Shown here: piece by piece, positions 22,721 through 33,589 of the stretch | Numbering within the stretch: position 1 is the stretch's first letter | Layout: the number at the start of each line of letters is the position of its first letter | Assembly (NCBI GenBank): GCA_020465985.1 | Contig: JAANYP010005919.1 | Coordinates: 169,932-233,931, forward strand | DNA: 64,000 bases | Source: Centrapalus pauciflorus | Taxonomy: Eukaryota; Streptophyta; Magnoliopsida; Asterales; Asteraceae | Direction: 5' to 3' | Program-made: the position numbers and the translations under genes | The notes under the pieces: model-generated | What the model saw: only the letters and a program-made list of their open reading frames with translations | Told to the model about the DNA's origin: nothing | The model's database searches: none

Positions 22721-23173
22721 ACCATGTAATGACATAAGCCTACACATCAAGAGGATTCCAAGTGTCTGATAGAGACGTAGCAGTAACCATGAATAACAAT
22801 TACCTCTAGCATAAAGTTTAGATATGTAGCAGCCATGAAAAAGAATTACCAGTAGCACCATATCCAGTCTCCTTCAACGATGATGTGTCATACGTCCTCA
22901 CAATCGCTGGATTTTTTTGTCATCGCCACTACTATCGGCGGAGGGTTTAGCGAGAGCTTTCGCGTTTAGGGAGAGGACGTATATTAAAGAAAATAATATT
23001 CTAGCATATTAAGCAGAAGAGTTTAGGGTTTAGGGAGAGGTGGAAGCGTGCGTTTGAGTTCCCAAAGGCATTACCCAAAAGAAGCGTGTGTTTGGGTTCC
23101 CCATGTGCTGCATCTCTCAAGAATTCAAATTTGTTTGAAAACTTCAATTGTGCAATAATAATTTGTACATGAA

Positions 23174-23263
23174 GCTTTTGAAGTAGTAAGTCTTAAAATT
23201 CAAGAATTAAGCTTTAAGAAGTTGTACATTATGCATTGTAGCTTGTAAAAAGCTAAATGCTTT
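23174..23263. repeat. Direct repeat pair, copy 2
   Basis: Second copy of 20831-20920, directly beside the TA-rich junction that closes the Helitron-like insert. Confidence 0.7.
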
Positions 23264-24548
23264 ATATATGTATATATATATATATATAATTATATTGGAT
23301 TGGGTTTTAATTGGAGAAAATAAAATGGAACCGGTCGGACATTCTTTAGTTCAGATATATTAAGATAAATTCTGAACATTTTGGCAATCCCAGAAACTTA
23401 AGGTTAAAGAATAATTATTCGAATCACAATTCCGAAGGATTTATACAATAAATTGTGAAATCTTGTTGATACTTATTATTATACGAGAGATGGATGGTAT
23501 TATTAAAGGGTTAATTGGGGATAATAAAACCATCAAGAAAGAGGATTTAAATGTGAGTTTTGAATAACGGTTCCGACTGTTGTAACAAGTTAATTTTGTA
23601 AAATAATGATGGGAATTGTTACTGAACATGTGTATGACATGTTTTATTTATGAAAATGTAACAGGTCCCTTGTGGTGTTGTTTAACCCACAGTGGGGTAC
23701 TTAGTGAGTCCGGTTGAAATTCCTAGGAGAAATAAGATAACTAGAAGTTTATTTACGCACCCACTGTGAGTACATATGATTTCGCATGTTTATATCTGCT
23801 TTATGTTAGCTATTGCCTGCTGAGACATGTTGCTTCATTATCGTTTGGAATTCTACTAACTTGCGTAGATTTAGATGCACATTCTTACTTGTTGCATGTC
23901 CGTTCTTTTGTTGTGCATCTATCGATGGACCGGCGGGTCGCATCTGTTATTCCGATGTTAATGCGCTATATGACCCGTAGCTGATCCCTCCGAGGTTCTA
24001 GTAGGCAGTAAGTCATTCCCAATGTTATGTCTGTCTCAGATGGTTGGTTTATATGCCGAGCTTTGGGCTCGTAGGAGCGACGGCTCATGTGTGTCATACT
24101 TTGTGTACGTGGAGAGTGCACGACGTGTGTCGTCGGTGTTACTCTTGTAGGCTTCATAAATATTTATAAAATGTGTAAATCTGTGTATTCACTAAGCATT
24201 CGGTTACCCCTCAGTTGTTGAATTTTTACAAGAAAAGGAAAATCTGCTGCCGGACCTTCTAATTAGGTCGTTTGTGAAGTCTTGGAAGATATCTACTACT
24301 CAATCGGTAAATGTACTATGCGACCAAATGTTGTAATATATTTTGGATGTTGTAATAATGAATCGAGTGTGTAGATTTAGTATTGGAACCTTGTAGCACC
24401 GTAGGGTGTTTGAAACTGTTGTATTATTTTATTTATGTACTTTTATGCTTTCGCACTTGCTTAAGTATGCAGATCATTACGTAATTCATGTTTGGTGTTT
24501 AATCCTGGGTGTTATGTAATTGTGGTTAAATGTGGCAAGGGTGTCACA

Positions 24549-25425
24549 GTAGATCCTATCCTTGAGGACAAGTCTGAATCTAAAGAAGAATTGATTCAAA
24601 ATGAAGGCTGTGAGTGTAAAGAAGCTGAGAGTAACTTCAAAACAATGAGTGAACCTATAGGACCTCCTACTTCCAATTCTATCAAAATCAACAGTGTGAA
24701 AGGAAAAGAGAAGATGAGTGTATGCAATAATGCTACACATTTATTTGTACCTTCTAACTGTAACATTGCATCTTCTTCCATAACAAATAAAAAGGGTAAG
24801 ACTATTCCAATATGCACATGCCAAAAGCATGGCGTCCAAAAGTTTTCCACACAACAGCAGGTGAGGGGAAATCAAAGAAACAAGAACCAGTTATGGTCAC
24901 ACAAAATTGGTTCTCCAATCAAAACAATCAAAAGATGTTTCCACTGTGGCAGGGAAAATCATTTGGCCAGGCATTGTTTATATAAACCATCTGTTACAAA
25001 ACAGACTGTGGTTCAAAAACATGCCATTGTTCAACATTTAAAAGTTTCAAAGGCCCAAACACCCGTCACACCAGTTCCAAAGAAGACAGTTGATCACAGG
25101 TACTTAAAAGTCACCAAAAGACAACCTATACACCAAAAACAAGTTTTAGCAAAATCAAACATGAAAAATGTATGGTGTATTAAAGGCAAAAACACAGATC
25201 AAACTGTTAAGCCAAAATTTGGAACTGGTAGTGCAAATTCTGAAACTGTTAGCACTCAGCACCCAGCACCCAGTTCCAACTGCTCAGTCTAAAACTGAAA
25301 CTGGTAGTGGATCTTCTGAGACTGTTAATGAAAAGGTTGGAAAGAACACCTGGATACCTCATGTCATAACTAAATACTCCTCACAGAATCCACAAGTGGA
25401 TCTCACTAAGTTTAAAAAGACATAA
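24549..25425 (+). pseudogene. Element A gag C-terminus with second zinc knuckle
   Basis: Continues the gag frame of 11615-13331 after the solo LTR (codons for VDPILEDK follow directly on the duplication). A complete zinc knuckle CFHCGRENHLARHC lies at 24936-24977 and would bind RNA. The frame ends at 25290 by a frameshift and a shifted frame runs to 25425, ending with a WIPHV motif. Element C gag also ends with W(I/V)P motifs just before protease. Confidence 0.8.
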
Positions 25426-25501
25426 ACAATATTTAGTTATGTCAATGCACAAGGATAACCCAAAACCAATTTGGTTTGGGTTTACTCCACTACTAACTAA
25501 G

Positions 25502-25515
25502 CTTTTTCTATGCAG
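25502..25515 (+). promoter_or_regulatory. Splice-acceptor-like tract before protease, element A
   Basis: CTTTTTCTATGCAG followed by GGAAACCAC. Element C has TTTTATAG followed by GTAAACCAT at the same place, and element D has GATTTTTGCAG just after the WIPKTS end of its gag. Conservation suggests the gag-pol junction is spliced or otherwise bridged (inference). Confidence 0.35.
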
Positions 25516-26953
25516 GGAAACCACAAGACCCAACATAAGACAAGATGGCATATGGACAGTGGATGCTCTAGGCACATGACAGGCAACTCTGAATGCTTGT
25601 CAAATTTCAAAAGCTTTGAAGGAGGGTTTGTTGCATTTGGTGGAAATTCCAAGGGAGGTAAGGTAACAGGTAAGGGTACTGTCAAAGCAGGCAATATGAT
25701 ATTAAATGATGTTTTGTATGTTGAACAACTGAAGTACAATTTACTAAGTGTGTCTCAAATTTGTGACAAATAAAATATTGTTTTATTCACAGACTTTGAG
25801 TGCATTGTCCTCTCAAAAGATTTTGAAATACCTGAAAATCTTGTTTTACACAGAACACCAAGAAAGGACAATGTCTACTGTTTGGACACAGATCTTTTAT
25901 CCAAATCAAATACTTTAAGCTGTTTGATATCTAAAGCATCATCAAATGAGTCTGCTCTATGGCACAGAAGGATGTGTCACATGAACTTCAAATCCATGAA
26001 TGTTTTAGTCAAAAAGAACTTGGTAAGAGGTTTACCACAAAAGGAGTTCGTTTGTGATGATCATTGTGTAGCATGCCTTAAAGGCAAGCAAAACAAAACT
26101 TCACATAAGGCCAAGGAAGTAAATTCAATCTCATATGCTCTTCATCTTATTCATATGGATCTTTTTGGTCCAACATCTATTTTGAGTTTGAATAAAAGAG
26201 CTTACTGTTTAGTCATTGTTGATGATTTCACCAAGTTTACATGAGTTTATTTTCTTAGGACTAAGGATGAAACTGTTGAGCTAGTCAAATACTTTATTCT
26301 TAAGATTGAAAACCAATACAATTTAAAAGTTAAGGTGATTAGGTCAAACAATGGAACTGAGTTTAAAAATCATATCCTAAATAGTTTCTGTGAGTCTAAA
26401 GGCATTGCAAGGCAATATAGTGCACCTAGAACACCACAACAAAATGGTGTAGCTGAAAGGAAGAATAGAACACTAATAGAGGCTGCTAGAACCATGCTGG
26501 CTGATTCCAAATTGCCAATGACCTTCTGGGCAGAGGCAGTAAATACAGCCTGTTATGTTCTAAATAGGGTTCAAGTTGTTCAGTCACAAAGGAAAACTCC
26601 CTATGAGTTATTCCATCACAGGATTCCCTTAGTAGCCTTCCTAAAACCTTTTGGCTGTTCTTGCACTATCCTTCATACTAAAACTCTCTTAGGAAAGTTT
26701 GAATGTAAGGCTGAAGAAGGATTCTTTGTAGGATAATCTATTCAAAGCAAAGCCTATAAGGTATATATAGTGTGTCTAAAACCATTGAAGAGAGTGCCAA
26801 TGTTGAGTTTAATGAAGATACTGCTAATATCAAAGGCACTGGTCCTGATTGGTTGTTTGATTTAGATTCACTAACAAGTTCTCTAAGCTTTGTTGAGTAT
26901 TCTGCAGGAACTGTTGGAAACAGTGTTGAAACTGCCAGCACAAATTCTCATGC
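25516..26953 (+). pseudogene. Element A protease and integrase
   Basis: Starts just after a splice-acceptor-like CTTTTTCTATGCAG. The aspartic protease active site is HMDSGCSRHMTG near 25547-25585. GAG-pre-integrase follows (LWHRRMCHMNFKS near 25960; CVACLKGKQNK near 26068), then the integrase core with HMDLFGP near 26153. The second catalytic Asp is changed to Asn (RSNNGTEF near 26341-26364). The Glu is kept in NGVAERKNRTL near 26443-26475. In-frame stops occur at 25771 (TAA), 26243 (TGA where Trp is expected) and 26734 (TAA). The pararetrovirus cuts the sequence at 26954. Confidence 0.85.
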
Positions 26954-26966
26954 TGGTATCAGAGCC
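26954..26966 (+). other. Pararetrovirus primer-binding site
   Basis: TGGTATCAGAGCC followed by ATTA. In caulimovirids this is where minus-strand DNA begins and where the genome map is opened. Here it coincides with the left junction with element A. Confidence 0.8.
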
Positions 26967-27323
26967 ATTACCCTTCGTTCCCTACCTAAACCCGTAACCT
27001 TATTCTTACTAATGTTCACGTTGTTATGCTCTGTGACTGCCGTTATTAACGGATCCTTCACATCGGAGAACTGTTGAACTTTTAGTCTTGAATTATAGAA
27101 CTGTCCAGTATAGAACATAGTTTAGATCTTGAATTGCTTATTAGTTTCTGAATTGCTTGTTAGTTCGTACCAAAAGAGTTCTGTGTGGACATTGTAAGTC
27201 GGCAAGGTGACCGCAGTAGAGTCCTTTCGAACTGAGCTATATTCTAAAAGAAATTCAGATTTCTATATAAGAAGTTCAGATCTGCTATTTTCTTAGCCAG
27301 ATTTTTCTATTAAGCCAAAGCTA
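26967..27323 (+). promoter_or_regulatory. Pararetrovirus leader with TATA-like box
   Basis: Non-coding stretch between the primer site and the first ATG at 27324. CTATATAAG at about 27262-27270 is a good plant TATA box, and the following 50 bases are pyrimidine-rich. It may be the pregenomic promoter, but its position downstream of the primer site is unexpected, so this is tentative. Confidence 0.4.
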
Positions 27324-28940
27324 TGAGTTCAGAACTGTTTTCCTCCTCCCCGTCATCATCTAGTTTCCGCTCCTCATCTGCATCTAAGATAGATCAGTTA
27401 TATTAAATATCTTATGTTTCAGACGAATCAAAAATACCCTTAACCCAAATGCCTGACGTAGACCCTTACCGTGTATTTTCCAGACGAACAAATTCTTTCA
27501 GTAGACGAGTCAAAAAATTGTTTGGCTCTTCCACCAATCAAGTCGTTAAAGAGTATGTTCAAACTTCAAAGTTTGATTCTTACCAACTCCCAGCAGAACA
27601 CTTATTTACACTATCTCTCCCATCAGATCTCCCACGTCACTGTATAGCTCAAGGTTACACCCATATCCACTTCGGAGCAATCCGACTTGCTCTAATGTTT
27701 CATGGAAGAAAAGGCCTTCTGGCTTTTTCAAGAATAGCTTTAGTGGATACAAGATTTTGTAGAGTACCAACATGCTTGTATTGGTACAATTCAAACTACC
27801 TTGAACGTTGGCACAATCTTTGTCACTTTCTACCCAAATTTCAATATGCCGTTGAATGACCCCTCACTCCTCACAGCCTTAAAAGCACAGATCCAGATTG
27901 GAGGCACCCAATAGGTGAATACGTTTCAAGCAACGTTTCACTACCAAATGGCATACAGGGTACAGAACCACTCACTAGACATTATGGCTCCAGGAAGAGA
28001 CAACTCAGGGGATGCTTTGCTCCTTGAGATAGATTCAAAGGCGATGCCAACATGTACCTATGTCCCGAGGCAGTTGTCCAGAGAAGAACTGGTAAAACTT
28101 TTACCAGAGAAATGGATAACAAATTATGAACAGATCCATCAAGCACCGGTACAAACCACCATGGCTCCTGATTTTATCAGACATGAAAACGGACAAGTGG
28201 AAGTCAAGTTTTCACCTGCACAAGCAGCAGAGCCACCATCAGTCTTTCCTACTGTAAATATGGTCTCTCCAGCCTTACCTACATCAGATCACATATGGTA
28301 TGATGTATGCAACTGTAAAGATTGCTTGGAAGAACATTACAGAGTTTCCATGGATGAAGATATGCTTAAGAAAGAGAAACCCTCTCAAAGGAAACTAAGG
28401 AAAAGATACGAAGAAGGAGACCCTTCTGTTGGATTACTTGGTGAACCATCAGGTAAATATGACTATTACGTCATTTATGGAGATTCGCCAACCAAACCTC
28501 CATCCACCACCAACCCATGTAAAAAACCTCCGCCACCAAATCTCCCTGCATATTACCAGAAGGCTTTGTCCATCATCCACAAAGAAAAGAAGGTTCATCC
28601 ATCTCCACCAATAGATGGATGCAACATGGTTTTGCCAGATCCTTCATCTTCCAGACAGGCACAATACAATGCTGAATTTCCCTCGTTAAGTTCTTTTGAT
28701 CATCCAGAACAAAGAACGAAACATGATTGGAAGGTTAAAAACCCGACAACCATAAATTCAGCTGGTGTCACAAATGCAGTCAGTGCTGCAGAAAAGACCT
28801 TGAATTGGCAAAGTGAAAATGCTGTTGCACAAAACAAGGTTCTTACCCAGATCCTGTCTCAACAAACCATGATAGAAAAAAACCAAGAAGTATTGTCCTC
28901 CAAGATGAAAACATTGGATGCCTTGATAAGTGAAGTATGA
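27324..28940 (+). pseudogene. Pararetrovirus movement-protein region of polyprotein
   Basis: Movement proteins of the 30K type carry virus through plasmodesmata. The N-terminal Ser-rich start (27324) meets a TAA within 75 bases. The movement core then appears in one frame up to 27859, with the family's ALVDTRF near 27736-27760, and continues in another frame with an in-frame TAG near 27912. The longest open piece is 27915-28940, which ends in a coiled-coil-like segment. At least one frameshift and three stops are visible. The assignment rests on the motif and on position upstream of the coat region. Confidence 0.75.
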
Positions 28941-30470
28941 ATCAAGATCCAAAACCTTCATAATGAACTTCTCCAGATTGTACGAAGTTCATCACCAGCA
29001 ACCTCTCTCTTAAAGAAAGAAGCATAAATGAAGTCTCTCAAGATTCAGTTACTTGACCTTGTGAAACAACATAAACAAAAGAGATTGGTAACTCTTGCTG
29101 ATGATCCTTGGAGACTACCATTTACACATTTTGTCAGTACATCGTTTGACCCACAACCAATCCCGCAACTCTCATCTCAAAGATCACCATTGTTGGCATC
29201 ATGGGAAAAAGAGCAAACCCAGATAAAAAACAAGGCAAAAGGAAAGGCACAAGCTGTAGCATTGCCAGACAAGCCAAATACTTCTTACGGGAAGTCATCT
29301 GAAGATAAAGCTACACCCTCTTCAAAAGACCCACAAGTTCTTGCAATTGGTAACCCAGTTACAACATTCCTCAAGAACCTCTGTGAAGATTCTCCACCAA
29401 CACCATCCTTTGTCATGCCAGTATCTCCCCAACCAGACGAGGATTTTGATCCCTCTGAAGCATTTGAGCATTTATTCATGGTAGGAAACGACGAAGATGA
29501 ATCTACTGTCAAAATGTTGTTAGTGACAGTGACTCAGGAGAAACAGAAATGCAAGAAACGCCACCCAGGAGACAGAATCCACCAAAGTCAGATACTAAAC
29601 AGCAGTTCACATTTGATGATATCCCTCCATCAAGATGGAGAGAAAGAAGTGTGGAAATGCTAAATTAGATGTCTGCAGAACTTCAGTTTTAAACCATTGA
29701 TATGGTTCTCAGACGATTTGCAACCAGACTCCAAGGTAGACTCCGTGACTGGTATCTCAGTCTTGGAGAGTATCGCCAATTACAGATGCATCAGTCTCAA
29801 TCTCTTGAAGAATTCATGAGTTTCATCTACTCAGAATTCATTGGCAATCCAGTTGGCATACGATACAAGCAAGAGAAGAATTCCTCAAAATGAAGTGTTG
29901 TTCCTTCCTCATAAAAGATCTTGAAAAACACTACAATAGAATATCTGAAAGATTGTATTGTCTTCAAGGAATAGATGATGTTAACCTCAAACAGGTATTC
30001 TTGAATTCATTTCCTGAATCACTTGGAAATGAGGCATACAGATTTCTTGAATCAAGGAACGCAATAGTCACAAAAACCTCTCTTGGTGAGTTGTATCAAC
30101 TCATACTCAATGCTCTAGCCAAGCTTTGCAACCACAAAAAATTCCTGATAGAGTTTGAGAAAACTGGAAGACGACTAGGCAAAGCATGTGATGACAAACA
30201 TCTGCAGATTAAGTGCAAAGACAAGTCATCGTGTGATTGTTCTCACACAAAGAAGAAATCACACTCCAAAAGATTTTTTAAATCTTTTGACTCTCACAGG
30301 AAGAAGAATTTCAGGCCAAAGAAGAAATGGAAGTTCCTAAGAAGGAAATTCAAACGAGGCAGAAATTCAGATAAGTGTTACGTATGTAACAAGAGAGGAC
30401 ATTTCACCAAAAAATTTCTAGATAAAAGAAGATCAATGACATTGTTGCAGACTCTCAACAAAAGAGAGCC
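28941..30470 (+). pseudogene. Pararetrovirus coat-protein region with altered zinc knuckle
   Basis: Encodes the capsid part of the polyprotein. An acidic segment (29400-29520) is followed by the coat core (RFATRLQGRLRDWYLSLGEY near 29711-29770) and, after a frame change near 29880, a Lys/Arg-rich stretch (30240-30370) that would bind nucleic acid. The zinc knuckle near 30377-30420 reads CYVCNKRGHFTKKF, so the fourth ligand is Phe instead of Cys. Stops at 28938, 29025 and 29660 and at least two frameshifts break it. Confidence 0.75.
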
Positions 30471-31000
30471 AGTTGACATTTTTGATATTGAGTCAGCCTA
30501 CTCTCTTGATGATGAACCAAATGATAGATCGTTATCTACATTACGTTATTCCTATAGTTCATCAGATGAAGACTCAACGGATTCAGAATCATCAGATTAT
30601 TCTGATACATGTTTGTTTATGGTCAGTCATGCACCTCATGTCTTGCCATTACAACAAAGTCAACCAGTCTCCATTGCAAAAGTTCATCTTCTGACGTCAG
30701 CATACGCAAAGCCAATACCAGTTGTAGCACTGTTCGACACTGGTTCAACAGTCTCCATTCTAGATCCAAAGATCTTACCGATGAGTTATTGGAGACCACA
30801 CCAGCAAACATTCTTAGCTGCTAATGGAGAAAAGTTTGTAATTGACAAGATCAGTATCTGTATACATCCGTCTTTTCCCCAAATGTGTGATTAAACACAA
30901 GCTGCTAGGATCCAGCTCTCATGGCAAGGATATGCTCATCGGATTTGATTTGCTTTCAAAGCTACCAAATCTGAAGTGGACACCTCAAGGATTAAGCTAC
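30471..31000 (+). pseudogene. Pararetrovirus aspartic protease region
   Basis: An acidic Ser/Asp-rich linker (30530-30610) precedes the protease, whose catalytic LFDTGST is at about 30730-30750. The active-site triad is intact. The frame is lost near 30870 and resumes in another frame (30842-31354), so protease and RT cannot be read together. The enzyme would process the viral polyprotein. Confidence 0.78.
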
Positions 31001-32061
31001 AAAAGTTTCATGAATCCATGGAGTACAATCCGTAAACTTCATATGATGGTTACTCCTACTCTCGAATCCTTGAAGCAGCAAATTGTCCAAACCTCATATG
31101 CTTCTACACATATAGAATTCCTGAAAAAGCATTCATCACCGCTATGGCTTAACGAGTCATTCTTTGTTTCGCTACCGTTCAAACAGAATGAGGATGTTAA
31201 CCCCACAAAGGCAAGCCACCCAAATATGAATCCAGATCATTATCAGCTTGCATTTGACGAATGCGATCAACTCGTTGACCAAGGAATTATTGAGCCTACG
31301 AACTCCCCATGGGCGTGTGAAGCAAACGTAGTGAACAAGTCAGAGGAAAGCTAAGACTAGTCATCAACTATCAACCTCTCAACCATTTTTTGGCAGATGA
31401 CAAGTTTCCTCTCCCGCAGAATAAAGCACTGTTTCAGTCATTGGCAAATGCTAAAGTCCTGTCTAAGTTTGATCTTAAGTCCGGATTTTGGCAGTTAGGT
31501 ATTCGTCCTGAAGATAGGCCAAAGACAACCTTCTGTATCCCTGATCATCATTACCAGTGGAAAGTTATGCCGTTTGGTTTAAAAAACGCACCGTCTGCTT
31601 TTCAGAAAGCTATGGTAAAGTTTTTTGAGCCAATACTATCTAACGTTCTGGTTTACATTGATGATATTATGTTGTTTTCAAAAGACAACGACTCACATGT
31701 GGAGCTGCTATCAAAGTTTCATGCTTTGGTAACCAAGTATGGTATCATGCTATCAGAAAAGAAAATGGAAATTGGTGTTACTACAATTCATTTCCTTGGA
31801 ATGAAGATCTTAGATGGCAAGTATCAACCTCAGCCACATGTTTCGCAAGAACTTCATATGTTCCCAGACACACTAACGAGCCAAAAGCATATTCAACAAT
31901 TTCTTGGATTAGTGAATTATATGGCAGATTTTCTACCAAAATTATCTGATCATACAAAACACCTATTCCCCATGTTGAAAAAGAATCCCTCACAGTGGTC
32001 TTCGGAACAGACTCTAGCTGTCAAGGCTATAAAGCAGCTAGCTGACAAGATCCCCCTCTGA
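31001..32061 (+). pseudogene. Pararetrovirus reverse transcriptase
   Basis: RT that would copy pregenomic RNA. The finger region (DQGIIEPTNSPWA near 31277-31315) is separated by a frameshift near 31345 from the palm, which is open at 31390-32061. Palm motifs are SKFDLKSGFWQL near 31464, MPFGLKNAPSAFQ near 31568 and catalytic YIDD near 31654-31665. The open part ends at a TGA at 32059. It is distinct from the copia RTs in this window and lacks any link to an integrase. Confidence 0.85.
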
Positions 32062-32472
32062 AGATTTCCACTTCGTCAGAAAAGAGAATCCTTCAGACAG
32101 ACGCAAGCGACGAACATTGGGCAGCTGTCTTAATCGTCCTCAACGAGAATAATGCCAGAGAAGTGTGTGGTTACAAAAGTGGCACATTCAAAGATTCTGA
32201 GAAGCATTACCACTCTACTTTCAAAGAGATTCTCGCTGTCAAGAGAGGAATAGAAAAGTTTCAGTTTCACATGATAGGGCACGAGTTCCAAGTAGAGATG
32301 GATATGTCATCATTTCCGCGGATGCTCCAGTTCAAAAGAAAGATGCTTCCACAGGCACAACATTTGAGGTGGTCTAATTGGTTCTCACAATGGAAGTTTA
32401 CTGCTAAGCACATCAAAAGAAAAAGACAACGTCCTCGCAGACTTCCTATCCAGACCCCCGAAGGAGTATAAA
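32062..32472 (+). pseudogene. Pararetrovirus RNase H
   Basis: RNase H domain following RT, with TDAS near 32098, the Glu of FKEILAVK near 32221-32244 and VEMDMSSF near 32293. A change of frame near 32425 separates these from the domain end and the C-terminal extension. It would remove pregenomic RNA during DNA synthesis. Confidence 0.75.
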
Positions 32473-33520
32473 TACAGCAATGGACTGAACGAAATTGGCA
32501 AGATATCCCAAAGTATCATACCAGTTTTCAGTATCCATCCAATGGCGGAACTAAATGAACAACCCCATGACATGCCACAAGAAGAAGGATCATCGTCCAT
32601 CACCGCACAACTAGATCAGCTTCAAAAATCTGATCTCCCATAGCAAATTACTGAAATCATTGTTGAGCTCACGTTGAAGGAAAGGGCTACCCTGAATTAC
32701 GAAACCTTTCTAACTGTTTTACTAAAAAATCATGGAGCAGTTATAAAAGGATTGATGTTTCATCCAGACTACCCATTCCTTAGCATTTTCTACATCCATG
32801 AGCTATACAAACAACCCAAAGAAGCCCTCTGTTTCTTTTGGTACCTATTCGAAACATATGCCATAGGATTATCTTTTCACATGCTCAAGCTGATGGCCTA
32901 CATCTTTCATTGCCAGAAAGGACAGGCTCCCGAGAGTGCAAAGAATTTATTCTCTATGCTGCTATGGTTCCAAACACCGGAAGAGTGGGTAGAATTACTG
33001 TCTGAATGCTCAAAAACGTATGCTACCATTGTCTTCAAATGACCTGCTAAATTTGTGTCACCAACTACAGCACAACAGGGTCAAGCGCTGGTATCCCATT
33101 CTCCAAAAGTTGTCATCCATGACGGTCCTGACATAAATCCTGTCTACGCCGATAGTCATCTTTACATGTTCATGAGAGAATATATGGCGCAGATAAACGG
33201 AGTATGCCCAGGATCTATACCGCTGGACATAATGGTTGCAGGAAACTGTTGGTCTTTAGACCATCCTGTATCATCAAAATGGATCGAAGCATTTGAGCAT
33301 TGGATAAATAAAAAGGATGAGCAAAGGTCAGATTCAGATTCGGACTATGGAGAGTTAAATTTCACTGTGCATGACGCTCCATGGAATCTTCAAGACGAAG
33401 ATAATCCAGATGGACCCCACTATGATCCATATGAAGACGATCCACTTCTCTCCTGTGACCCACCTGGGGTCCTGATTGACAAACAGGACATACATACAGA
33501 GTTTGAAGTACCAATCCCAA
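32473..33520 (+). pseudogene. Pararetrovirus C-terminal domain of unknown function
   Basis: Sequence continues in the frame of the RNase H end through TAG at 32641 and TGA at 33040. It gives about 330 residues: a helical Leu/Phe-rich block (32674-33042) and an acidic block rich in Asp and Pro (33330-33480). I do not recognise a family. A post-RNase H extension exists in some petuvirus-like polyproteins; a role in translation or inclusion bodies would be a guess. The last part is fused in frame to element A sequence. Confidence 0.5.
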
Positions 33521-33589
33521 GTCCTGAAGTAACAGCTCCAACCAATAGGGAAAGAGTTCCAACTCCTGATCAGACTGTTACTGAAGCAG

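Larger units (their letters stand above)
26954..33520 (+). mobile_element. Endogenous pararetrovirus (Caulimoviridae, petuvirus-like), defective
   Basis: Begins exactly at TGGTATCAGAGCC, the tRNA-Met primer site of caulimovirids, and carries in order movement protein, coat protein with zinc knuckle, aspartic protease, RT, RNase H and an unassigned C-terminal domain. No integrase and no LTRs are present. A single polyprotein in this order resembles Petunia vein clearing virus relatives (family knowledge). It is broken by many stops and frameshifts and cannot be expressed whole. It interrupts element A between integrase and RT. The right junction lies in about 33480-33600; no target duplication was found. 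Confidence 0.85.

Noticed and set aside
22970..23035. Telomere-like GTTTAGGGTTTAGGG
   Set aside because: Only one or two units of TTTAGGG; too short for telomeric DNA.
27263..27270. Firm call of the viral pregenomic promoter
   Set aside because: The TATA box is good but lies downstream of the primer site, so I kept it only as tentative.
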